Positions 54,849 through 62,823 of a DNA stretch of 64,000 nucleotides are shown one piece after another. The notes under the pieces were generated by a model. It was not told the origin of the DNA. It saw nothing but the letters and a program-made list of their open reading frames with translations, and made no database searches. Position numbers and translations under genes: made by a program. Every line of letters starts with the position of its first letter. The first letter of the stretch is position 1. This stretch comes from Sediminibacter sp. Hel_I_10 (GTDB lineage: Bacteria > Bacteroidota > Bacteroidia > Flavobacteriales > Flavobacteriaceae): assembly GCF_000688335.1 (NCBI RefSeq), contig NZ_JHZX01000001.1, positions 2,852,001 to 2,916,000 on the forward strand, read 5' to 3'.

Positions 54849-54858
54849 GGTAGAACAA
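53998..54858 (-). pseudogene. Truncated C-terminal module 3, amber-interrupted (orphan cassette)
   Basis: Starts at TTG (54858) with LPDPADLPSVAVAIRPEECL, the same linker as the full-length protein but without its N-terminus. The EF-hand-like GDLNGDCQLDPYE, cysteine-rich HEVCECVENG and the JAMM-like GAAHTHPTFGGFPMFTWAD follow. At 54394-54396 TAG replaces TAT of the paralogue (WADVYVL), so the protein stops just after the catalytic-like Asp; the rest is open to 53998. Its partner gene begins 6 nt later. The 20-nt gap to the upstream lipoprotein gene may couple translation. Confidence 0.7.
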
Positions 54859-54878
54859 ATAGCGAAATAATGTTAAAT

Positions 54879-55448
54879 CTAATTTATTTTAGTTAAAGTT
54901 ATGTTTGTCGGTAGTTGAAATCCCAGATTGTTCGTTGGAGGGTCGTTGGGAGTTCTTACTCCGCTTGACCCGATAGGATCTTGTAAGGTCATCGTTGCGG
55001 TACCGTTGCTGTTGAGTATAAATTCTCCCACCTTGTATTTTTCGCTTATCACATCCGTGATTTGGATATGGAAAGTATTCGCTGATTTATAGCCAACATA
55101 GATTTTGGGCTGATCCTGAATTGAATTTGCTATTGTAGTGACCTCGGCCATTATTGACCCATCTTCTATAAATTTATACTTACCGAAAATGTCATCCCAG
55201 TAAATAATAGAGCCAGAATATAATGGATTTTGTTCGAACTCCTGCAAGGTTATCTCGAAAGAGGAGTTTCCACTTTCCCAACGCCAAACACCCACGATCT
55301 GGTCGTGAATGTTATTAGTGTCTTTTACATAGTAACTGTCTGCCGTTCTGTTTTCTGGTTCTGTTTCAAGCGAATAAATGGTTTGAGCTTTGCAACCAAA
55401 AAATACCATCATCATCAAAATTTTCAAGAACATTCGTTGTGACTTCAT
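54879..55448 (-). CDS. Small lipoprotein, second partner of the array (DUF6705-related)
   Basis: A protein of about 189 residues from MKSQRMFLKILMMMVFFGC (lipobox VFFGC). The mature domain follows the pattern of the DUF6705-like neighbours: NIHDQIVGVWRWESGNSSFE corresponds to LDPFVGTWIHTDGNTSL, and IYWDDIFGKYKFIEDGSI to IYEDYLKGEYQYIENGT. Sequence identity is low, so it is a diverged homologue. A start 14 codons upstream is open but would overlap the end of the preceding module; the ATG at 55448 sits 10 nt after that module's stop. Confidence 0.6.
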   Translation of the reverse strand: MKSQRMFLKILMMMVFFGCKAQTIYSLETEPENRTADSYYVKDTNNIHDQIVGVWRWESGNSSFEITLQEFEQNPLYSGSIIYWDDIFGKYKFIEDGSIMAEVTTIANSIQDQPKIYVGYKSANTFHIQITDVISEKYKVGEFILNSNGTATMTLQDPIGSSGVRTPNDPPTNNLGFQLPTNITLTKIN

Positions 55449-55458
55449 ATAAATTATT

Positions 55459-56348
55459 TTAATTACAATTCTTTTCATTAACTGAACCATCGTTTCTCAA
55501 TTTTAATTGCGCCCAATCATCAAAATCATTCGTGTTTCCTTTATATAATGCCAGACCTAAATCGAGATTATCTATTAAGTTCAAAAATCTTTGCTCATTT
55601 AAAATGACTGAAATATTTTAATTTATGTTGTATTTCTGCAGGAATAAGCCAGATAATGCGTCTTCATTGGATAGAAAGAGTGCGCCTTTTTCTTGAAATT
55701 TTTGCACATCGGAAATGGTCAAAGCATAGAGTGTGTCATCATTCGTGGTGGCATTGCTGTTGCCCGTTGTGGTAACGTACATGATAAATGTACCAGTGTC
55801 GTTGATGAGATTGTTGTGGTACCATGTCCAAAGGGAGTATAGATCTCCAGGAGAAAGAACAGGCAAGGCACCTGCAAAATGATTGTGTATTGCTGAATCG
55901 GCTGGATTTTGGATGGTATGGTTTGGTATGCCGTGTTCATTTGGTTCTCCTTCTATTCTATCTCCACTGGAATAATTCATATTGCCAGTATTACCTATAT
56001 TGCCGTAGTATAATATTTCAGTGTTTCCTGTTGTTGCGGTTCTAAGTTCCTGCATGCGGATTGTCCAATTCCCATTATTAGCTATTTGGTTTAACTGGTT
56101 ACATCTTCTATTGCGCTCATCATCTTCGATGCAGACTTCCAGGTTACTCCCGCTCTCCACACACTCACAAACCTCATGCCCATGCCCAGTGAGCATACAG
56201 GTCTCGTAGGGGTCTAGCTGGCAATCGCCATTGAGGTCGCCCGGGATGCGTTGTACGAATCCTCTGGGCGTATGGCCACCGCCACCGAGGGCAGGTCGGC
56301 TGGGTTGGGCATTGAGTCCCCGCTGGCACTGGTGGTATTGCGTTGCAT
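55459..56348 (-). pseudogene. Truncated C-terminal module 2, frameshifted and interrupted (orphan cassette)
   Basis: Starts at ATG 56348 (MQRNTTSASGDSMPNPADLP) with the shared linker, but a single-base deletion near 56255 shifts the frame after IRPE. The second part reads GDLNGDCQLDPYE and HEVCECVESG, then a diverged domain with the JAMM-like HNHFAGALPVLSPGD. TAA at 55618-55620 stops it; the same frame continues to 55459 as LDLGLALYKGNTNDFDDW and ends NCN, matching the C-terminus of the full protein. Partner gene starts 10 nt after. Confidence 0.7.
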
Positions 56349-56358
56349 TTTTTAAGAT

Positions 56359-56961
56359 TTAATCCTCCTGTTTCATAAAAATATAGGTGCCATCAGGGAC
56401 GTTCATGCTAAAATAGGGTGGTGGATTATCTTCGTGATAAACTGTTGGATTACCACCAAAAATAAAACCTCTTAGCCCTTCTTCCCCGTTGACCGTTATC
56501 TGCTTTAAAGTAAAAGTGGCGGCCAGTTCCCTTTCATAATCTGAAATTATAAGGCTTACCCGCCTTTCATTTTCTGTACAATCATTACAATTGGGCTTTT
56601 TGTTGTTTCTTATAATATGTGAGCCCCCGAAACCTGAGGTCGTGACCTCGGTATTGGCAAGCGTATTTACTAACTCAGTGCCGTTTTCAATGTATTGGTA
56701 CTCGCCCTTGAGGTAATCCTCGTAGATTATACCCGCATCGCCCATTTCATGTTTGGTAATAACGATCTTAAGGGAGGTGTTGCCATCGGTATGAATCCAT
56801 GTCCCGACAAAGGGATCCAAGTAGTTGTTGATATCTTTGTAGTATGCACCCTGTACGATATTCCTAAAATCCTTGTCCTCAAGGTCGATTATAGGAGATT
56901 GTGCATTTATAAAAGGCATAAATACTAAAAGAGCTGCGTTAATAAATATAAATTTCATCAT
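56359..56961 (-). CDS. DUF6705-like secreted protein, first partner of the array
   Basis: A 200-residue protein with signal peptide MKFIFINAALLVFMPFINAQ. The mature part matches the gene at 53395-53991: identical over the 5' ~310 nt, then diverged (PNCNDCTENERRVSLIISD; GLRGFIFGGNPTVYHEDNPP). Two cysteines in PNCNDC are conserved. It starts 6 nt after the full-length lipoprotein gene and ends 10 nt before the truncated module 2. An immunity-like role for the lead effector is inferred from this tight pairing. Confidence 0.65.
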   Translation of the reverse strand: MMKFIFINAALLVFMPFINAQSPIIDLEDKDFRNIVQGAYYKDINNYLDPFVGTWIHTDGNTSLKIVITKHEMGDAGIIYEDYLKGEYQYIENGTELVNTLANTEVTTSGFGGSHIIRNNKKPNCNDCTENERRVSLIISDYERELAATFTLKQITVNGEEGLRGFIFGGNPTVYHEDNPPPYFSMNVPDGTYIFMKQED

Positions 56962-57818
56962 GTTTTTCTAATTACAGGGGTTCTCAAATACTGAGTTCAA
57001 TGCTGGGTTATATTCCAGTTCTTTCCAATTGCTCAAATCATTCTCTGCCTTAAAAAGCTTAATGCCATGGCCGGAAAATTCGGATAAAAATTCTGCTTCG
57101 TTGTCTCCACCATAACTTAGATTTTGTGCATCTACTAAGACCTCAATTATCTTTTCTAATGAAGATGATTGGTTTAGGGTCTTACCTAAGGTAACAATAT
57201 TAAACAAATCACTGCTTAAGGCAGCATTGAGTGCCTCTATATCTTCAATCACCAGGGCATATACGCTGGCCTCGGCACTAAGGTTGGTCTCCTTGCCCAC
57301 CATCATAAAAGTGACCTCATTCTTAACGTCTGTTGCGGCGTTGTTATAGAGGTTGGCCAGTACATAGACATCCGCCCAAGTAAACATTGGGAAGCCCCCA
57401 AAAGTAGGGTGTGTGTGCGCTGCACCGTAGGTGTCGCCACCGGAGGTTATAGGCACGTTGGGCGTGTTGGTGGGCGGGATATCTGCATTGGTGTAAGTGC
57501 CGTTATTCTTTTTGAACAACACACCTACCTCGCCGTTTGGGTTTACGGCATTTTTGAGGTTCTCTAACTCTGGTACGATATCGGCCTTGTTGGGGTCAAG
57601 CATATCCTTGAGTTTTTCGCAGTTCTGTTCTGTGACGCATACATCCATGTTACCACCATTTTCGACACACTCACAAACATCATGCCCATGCCCACCGAGC
57701 ATACAAACCTCATAGGCGTCGAGCTGGCAGTCGCCGTCAAGGTCGCCAGGGATGCGCTGCACGCACTCCTCTGGGCGTATGGCCACGGCTACCGAGGGCA
57801 GGTCGGCCGGGTCGGGCA
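56651..57818 (-). repeat. Direct repeat copy 2 (about 1.17 kb, offset 2970 bp)
   Basis: Counterpart of 53681-54848. It covers the 5' part of the first DUF6705-like gene and the 3' part of the full-length lipoprotein gene. The left boundary lies inside the DUF6705-like gene and the right one in the linker just before PDPADLP. Confidence 0.85.
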
Positions 57819-58647
57819 TAGATACCCCACCCGTTCCACCGCTGTCCCCGGGCCAGTCTACCTCGTTGGGGTTGTACTCCTGGCAGTAGTAATAGGGGAT
57901 ATCGGCATAATATCCAGGGCTGGAACAATCTCTGCAACCTCCTGGATAATGAGGAGGTTCTGCACATCCACACATAACAGTTATAGTCTCGTAGAATATG
58001 CCCACGATACCGCCGCAATCGCTGGGGTAGTAGGGCGAGGCGTTGGAGGGTGTGCCGCCACCGCTGCCGGGGCTGAAATCGGGTACGCCGCTATAGATGA
58101 CGCCCTCTTCAAAGGCATCATCGTGTACGGTATATTGGGTGAGGGTATTGACACGGGCGGACTGTACCTCGCCCTCGTAAAGGCCGGCCTTGGTGTCCAT
58201 CCAACGGGTGGTGGGGCTATACTTTGTGGCGAACATCCCGTTTCAGCGCCCGTTGGACTCGATAGTAAGATTATAGAATACCGCAGGGTCGCGGCCGCCC
58301 GGCAGATCCATGGTATAGGAGGTGTAACTGCCCCCGGTATATTGCTTAATGATATCGGTGGATACGGTAAGCCCCAAGGTGTCCATAGTGCCTCTGGCCT
58401 GCTGCAACCCATTGGGATTGTCGGGGCTCAAATTGGAGGAAAGCCCCAGTTGTTCCATCAAATCTTGGAAGTCGGCACCAGCCTGCTCCAGTGTAAGTGT
58501 CTTTACGCTAATTTCACTATTGGCCGTCTCAGTGCTATCTTCTAAGGGTACGGTCTCGTCCTTTTGGCAGCTGGTAAGCACCAACATAACGAGCATTGGC
58601 ATGAGATATCGTTTTAGGAATGTTTTGGTTTGACTGTATCTGGACAT
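56968..58647 (-). pseudogene. Full-length cassette lipoprotein with JAMM-like C-terminus, one in-frame TGA
   Basis: One frame of 560 codons apart from TGA at 58243-58245. Residues 1-134 are a lipoprotein start (MLVMLVLTSCQKDE, a surface-export-like CQKDE) and a domain ending ESNGR. After the stop the frame continues NGMFATKYSPTTRW, a Cys/Gly-rich part (VMCGCAEPP), the linker PDPADLPSVAVAIRPEE, an EF-hand-like DLDGDCQLDAYE, and a JAMM-like domain with GEVGVLF (Glu) and AAHTHPTFGGFPMFTWAD, ending PCN. A reinitiated product from ATG 58236 would lack export. TGA may be decay, readthrough or a sequencing error. Confidence 0.75.
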
Positions 58648-58764
58648 TGGAAGGGTCTATGTTGTTCAACATGCAACGGCTTCGCAGTGATGACTCTCAA
58701 ATTAGTTTAAATTTGCCAAAACAATGTTAAAAAGATTGTTAAAAATAGGTGTATTTTCATCGTA

Positions 58765-58787
58765 AAATTACGGTTTTTCCGTAGTTT
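58765..58787 (-). terminator. Weak hairpin after the T9SS cargo gene
   Basis: AAATTACGG (58765-58773) pairs with CCGTAGTTT (58779-58787) around TTTTT with one mismatch; TTTT follows on the minus strand. It is about 75 nt after the stop codon, so it is a weak candidate. Confidence 0.35.
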
Positions 58788-58862
58788 CCAATATGGTTAA
58801 GGGCTGTGACGGTAATTATTTTGTGATTTGAAATTGTAGCTATAGAGCTATCTACTGTTAGT

Positions 58863-61580
58863 TTACCGAATTATGCTAAAATGCCCAGTGTGTTTGAAAG
58901 GGTTGCCGTCGGCATCAACCAATGTTACGACGTACCAATAATCATAGGCTGGAAGCATTTGGTTGTTGTAGGTGCCATCCCAACCGATTTGATTGGTGTT
59001 GATGTCCATTGAGTAAAGGAGTTTGCCGTATCTATTGAATATTTGAGTATTGGCGCTCTTGTATAATTCTCTGGAAATACCTTCAACTTGCCAAACATCA
59101 TTGATGCCATCGTTGTTGGGAGTAATGTATTTTGGTAGCCCGATAAAGGATATTGATTTTTTTATGGGTGTCTCACAATTTTCAACATCCCTCACATACA
59201 CATCATACACGCCAGGCTCTACATTAAAAAAAGTATGGCTTAAACCTTGACCAAAAAAAGTGACATTATCCAGTGAAAACTCATAAGAGCTTTCACCTGT
59301 TACGGTGACTGAGATAAGAGCGTTATTTGCCATAAGTTCCACAAAGTTAGGTTGCCCGCTTTGCTCGACAGTAAACTCCTTTGTTCTTGAGCATTCAATG
59401 CCATTCTCTAATTTATAGCCAGTAATTGAAAAGTTACCTATCTCGTCAACGGTGAAATATTGTTGTGTTGAAATAACTTCATTGAGGTTATTTTTCCATT
59501 CCCATGAATCATAGATAATGCCACCATTGAGTATGATTTCCTCTTGCAAATTAGAATCGCAAATGGTATAATTATCTTCAATGTCCAGGTATAGATTTGA
59601 GCCCACTTGTAGGTTAAAGCTTCCTATGCCACCGCAGGAACCATCACTTGCCTCAACCCTTACCCAGATCGTTGATGAAGGAGCATTGTACTCATCTTCT
59701 ATTGGGTTTGTTTCAGTTTGCGCATCCTGTAAGGAGGCAAAAAATGTAACGATCGAGTCTTCGGGTATGTTAAAAATATTTTTAATTTGATTGCGCTTGG
59801 GTCTTAAATCAAAACGGCCTATAGCGTTTTCATGAACACCATCGCTACCCTCACAGACCACTAATCGAGGTATGTTCTCTAACTGTAGATAGGAAGATTC
59901 AAGAATAAAACTACTTATGGATTCACATCCCTTTGGATCTTTAACCACGACAAATATTTCTTCATAATTGGTTGAGTTTTGATATGCTTGGGCGTTGGAT
60001 ATTTGATTTTCTTGATTCGTAGCATCTTCCAAAGATTGAAAAAAACTTAGTTCAAATTCTGTACTCTCATTATCTTCAATATAGCTTTCAAAACTGAAAA
60101 GATTAAAAAAGGAAATGCCATCATTATCCAAATCGCATTGGGTTATTGTGATATCACTAGGAACTTCTGGGAGTGGATAAACATTGATTTTTTTATAAAG
60201 TGTGGTCAATTTGCCATTTATTTCTGCGGATGCTTTTACAATATATTCACCAGCGCTACTAAATTGGTGACTAGGCGCCGTAATATTGGAGGTGTTGTTA
60301 TCCCCAAACTCCCAAAAGACCGATTCTACCTCAGCATAGGCATTGATTTCAAAATCAACCGCTTGAGATACACATCTGTTTTCTGTTATAATTCGATTTT
60401 CAAAATAGGATTGCACAAAATTGGGAAGTCCTCTATAGGATGCCTCGGGGCTCAAATCGAAGACCCATTCCTCAAATTCGCAATTTGTTGCTCCTACCTG
60501 ATTGGGCTTATTGATAACGCTTAAGTAATTCGCCGTTTCTGCAGCAGGGTCGGTTGAATAATTTGCTAGATATATCCTGCCATCTAAACCGAGTTGAAGC
60601 GCTCCATAGGAATAAAAGACAGAGTTGGCAATTGTAATCTTATCATTATTGGTGGCCGGATTGTAGAGGTCGAATTGAAATAGTTTATAATTTATCGAGT
60701 TGTTAGAGGATGTAAAATATAATATTTCAGAATTTGGAGAAAATTCAAGAGCGTATGGAAACATATCTCCTCCACCAAATTGGCTAGTGTTAATCTGTTT
60801 GAAATAGCTTACACTATCGGTACTTGCATTTAGAGAAAAAATATAAATTCTTCTTTGACCTCCATCTGCTATTGCCAATAATTCACCGTCAGGCGATACT
60901 TTCATTGCACCAGAATTAGCAAGATTAACATAAGCTTCATCAATTTCAACAGAAGATGAAACTGATACTCCTGATCCAGTAACGTTAAAGAATGTAAGTG
61001 TGTCTATAGGTGCATTTACATCTACTGGCTGACCAAATACGTTCTCATAAGGTTCCTGTCCGAAGGCTATGATTTTATAGATATCTTCTTCTGGTAAGTA
61101 AATGCCCGTAATCTTCTCGGTAGAGGTATTGATTAGCGAAACATTCTTTTCGGTTATCTCGCCCAGTGGATTTTCAGTAGTGAACTCAACAACTGAATAA
61201 CTTACTCCTGGTGAGAAAAAATTGCCTACTTCATCTCTTGTGGTAAATATGTAATAAATAGTCGTGTCTTCTGGGTTTGGAACTATGATCGAGGACTGGA
61301 TGCTTTCCGTTTTACCGTGAAGATCGTTGCCATTGATCATAATTTGATGCTCACTGTTCCAGACGGTTTCGCCATTGGTGTAAAACAAAAGATTTCCGTT
61401 AGTATCTGACATGCTCGCGCAGCCGGCCTCGGAAATCAAAGAGCCATCATAGCGCACATTGACATTGCCCTCGTCAAAACTGATACCAGCGGCATTTCCA
61501 AAATACCAGTTAGCTGTCTCGTTTTGCGAAAAAAGGCTGTTTACTGATAATAGAATTAAAATTAAGAAGTTTCTAAGCAT
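58863..61580 (-). CDS. T9SS type B cargo protein with PKD and CHU_C domains
   Basis: A 905-residue secreted protein. Signal peptide MLRNFLILILLSVNSLFSQ, then a beta-propeller-like N-terminal part (NWYFGNAAGISFDEGNV, GNLLFYTNGETVWN), a PKD domain (about 424-470, SVFWEFGDNNTSNITAPSHQ) and a C-terminal gliding-motility-associated CHU_C sorting domain (YITPNNDGINDVWQVEGISR ... GYKLEN-type strands) ending FKHTGHFSIIR. The C-terminal type B signal targets it to the type IX secretion system; porT is at 48372. Its function is probably cell-surface or adhesion-like. Confidence 0.9.
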   Translation of the reverse strand: MLRNFLILILLSVNSLFSQNETANWYFGNAAGISFDEGNVNVRYDGSLISEAGCASMSDTNGNLLFYTNGETVWNSEHQIMINGNDLHGKTESIQSSIIVPNPEDTTIYYIFTTRDEVGNFFSPGVSYSVVEFTTENPLGEITEKNVSLINTSTEKITGIYLPEEDIYKIIAFGQEPYENVFGQPVDVNAPIDTLTFFNVTGSGVSVSSSVEIDEAYVNLANSGAMKVSPDGELLAIADGGQRRIYIFSLNASTDSVSYFKQINTSQFGGGDMFPYALEFSPNSEILYFTSSNNSINYKLFQFDLYNPATNNDKITIANSVFYSYGALQLGLDGRIYLANYSTDPAAETANYLSVINKPNQVGATNCEFEEWVFDLSPEASYRGLPNFVQSYFENRIITENRCVSQAVDFEINAYAEVESVFWEFGDNNTSNITAPSHQFSSAGEYIVKASAEINGKLTTLYKKINVYPLPEVPSDITITQCDLDNDGISFFNLFSFESYIEDNESTEFELSFFQSLEDATNQENQISNAQAYQNSTNYEEIFVVVKDPKGCESISSFILESSYLQLENIPRLVVCEGSDGVHENAIGRFDLRPKRNQIKNIFNIPEDSIVTFFASLQDAQTETNPIEDEYNAPSSTIWVRVEASDGSCGGIGSFNLQVGSNLYLDIEDNYTICDSNLQEEIILNGGIIYDSWEWKNNLNEVISTQQYFTVDEIGNFSITGYKLENGIECSRTKEFTVEQSGQPNFVELMANNALISVTVTGESSYEFSLDNVTFFGQGLSHTFFNVEPGVYDVYVRDVENCETPIKKSISFIGLPKYITPNNDGINDVWQVEGISRELYKSANTQIFNRYGKLLYSMDINTNQIGWDGTYNNQMLPAYDYWYVVTLVDADGNPFKHTGHFSIIR

Positions 61581-62060
61581 TTATAAACAGATGTGATTAT
61601 CCCAAATTGAATATGTAAATTAAGAATCATAAATAACATATGTTTTTCTGTCATTTAATTATTCACAGAATCTAATCCATCAAATATTTAATTGTGAACA
61701 ATTGCAGATATTTTCAAAGTTTTTAAACTCTTGCTGTTCTTAACGAAAAATTGTAAAATAATATAATTTTGACCTGATTCTTTGAAACAATAATTATTTC
61801 AATTTGATATTTTATTTATAAAGGTAATAAAATAAAGCTGTTTTAATACATTATTATTTTCAGCTAACTATTTAACTATCATAATCGCCTAATTAAATTA
61901 GTGTCATTCTAGTGGGCTTAGAATTAAATAAGAAAAAGACACCAGTATCTACAATAGCTTCATTGCTTTTAAACTTGGTTGTTAGCGGTTTTAAAAAATC
62001 GTTTGTAACAAATTAATGAGATATCCGTCGTATAGATGTAATCAACTAAATCAATTAATC
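61581..62060. other. AT-rich gene-free stretch
   Basis: About 480 bases with no gene I can support; the segment is very AT-rich. A promoter for the small gene at 62061 should lie near its right end, but I find no good TAnnTTTG. Confidence 0.45.
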
Positions 62061-62327
62061 ATGAATATCGTTCTAACATCTCCGTCTCAAACTATTTCAA
62101 AAGCTAGTTTTTCAAACCTTAGTGCTGCGCCTAAAATAAATCGTCCTGAGGGCTTGTTGAATTCTAACTACAAAGCTATCGTAAAGGACAATTACGATAA
62201 GATGTCTTCTAAATCCATCTTTGGGATTAGACAAAAAATTAAAAGTAGCCAATATCAAATTGCAACACGCATGGATACTATAATTAAACTATCTGTGTTT
62301 GTTATTGTTTTAGCGTTCGCACTTTAA
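62061..62327 (+). CDS. Small hypothetical membrane protein
   Basis: An 88-residue protein from the ATG at 62061; a start 15 codons upstream is open but unlikely. The N-terminal ~65 residues are polar and basic (APKINRPEGLLNSNYKAIVK, IRQKIKSSQYQ). The last ~17 (IIKLSVFVIVLAFAL) are a hydrophobic segment, so it is probably tail-anchored. I recognise no family. It sits beside a second small protein of similar layout. Confidence 0.5.
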   Translation: MNIVLTSPSQTISKASFSNLSAAPKINRPEGLLNSNYKAIVKDNYDKMSSKSIFGIRQKIKSSQYQIATRMDTIIKLSVFVIVLAFAL

Positions 62328-62479
62328 ACAGGTCATCCCATAGGTTATCCTTGATCCTTAACTGATAACATAATGTTTATCTTTTAGTATTCTGGTCTAT
62401 TGACAGATAATGCTTCTGTCTATAACTGCTGTTCTTAGACTTTATAATTTCTGAATGATCAGATATAAATTTCTTCGTC

Positions 62480-62755
62480 ATGAGCTCCTTAGGAAGTATG
62501 AATACCACATTAAAAAATAATAGGGCTTTATTGCTAAACTCTCGTAAGCGTAAACCTTTCAGTAGCGCTCTTGGTGGTTATTCTAGAGAATATACTTATA
62601 GAAGATATGTGCATCCAGAAATCTTTCCCCATGTGTTAAGACGCATTCGGTTAAAGATGAAACGGCAAAACAGAAGGCTCTTTAGATTAAAATTATGTGT
62701 AGCGTCCTTCGTTTTGGGAATTGCTTTTTATCTGCTTTATCAGTTACATTTCTAA
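62480..62755 (+). CDS. Small basic hypothetical protein with C-terminal TM segment
   Basis: A 91-residue protein, very basic (RRIRLKMKRQNRRLFRLKL) with a C-terminal hydrophobic helix CVASFVLGIAFYLLYQLHF. An in-frame ATG at 62498 (MNTTLKNNR) is an alternative start. Not recognised. Ends before a bidirectional terminator. Confidence 0.5.
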   Translation: MSSLGSMNTTLKNNRALLLNSRKRKPFSSALGGYSREYTYRRYVHPEIFPHVLRRIRLKMKRQNRRLFRLKLCVASFVLGIAFYLLYQLHF

Positions 62756-62760
62756 AAACA

Positions 62761-62797
62761 AAAAGACCTGTCGGTTATAGGCCAAGACAGGTCTTTT
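62761..62797 (+). terminator. Bidirectional intrinsic terminator
   Basis: AAAAGACCTGTC (62761-62772) pairs with GACAGGTCTTTT (62786-62797) around a 13-nt loop. A T-run follows on the plus strand and an A-run precedes it, so it can serve both the small gene at 62480 and the aminotransferase gene from the right. Confidence 0.85.
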
Positions 62798-62823
62798 TTT
62801 AATATAATAAAGTGAAGTGTTTT

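Noticed and set aside
57682-58545. Long 287-residue ORF on the opposite strand of the cassette lipoprotein gene
   Set aside because: It is a by-product of the GC-rich, low-stop composition of the gene on the other strand; the sequence is Gly/Ala/Val-rich without domains.
54000-58600. Insertion sequence or phage as cause of the cassette duplication
   Set aside because: No transposase, integrase, inverted terminal repeats or target-site duplications could be found near the repeat boundaries.
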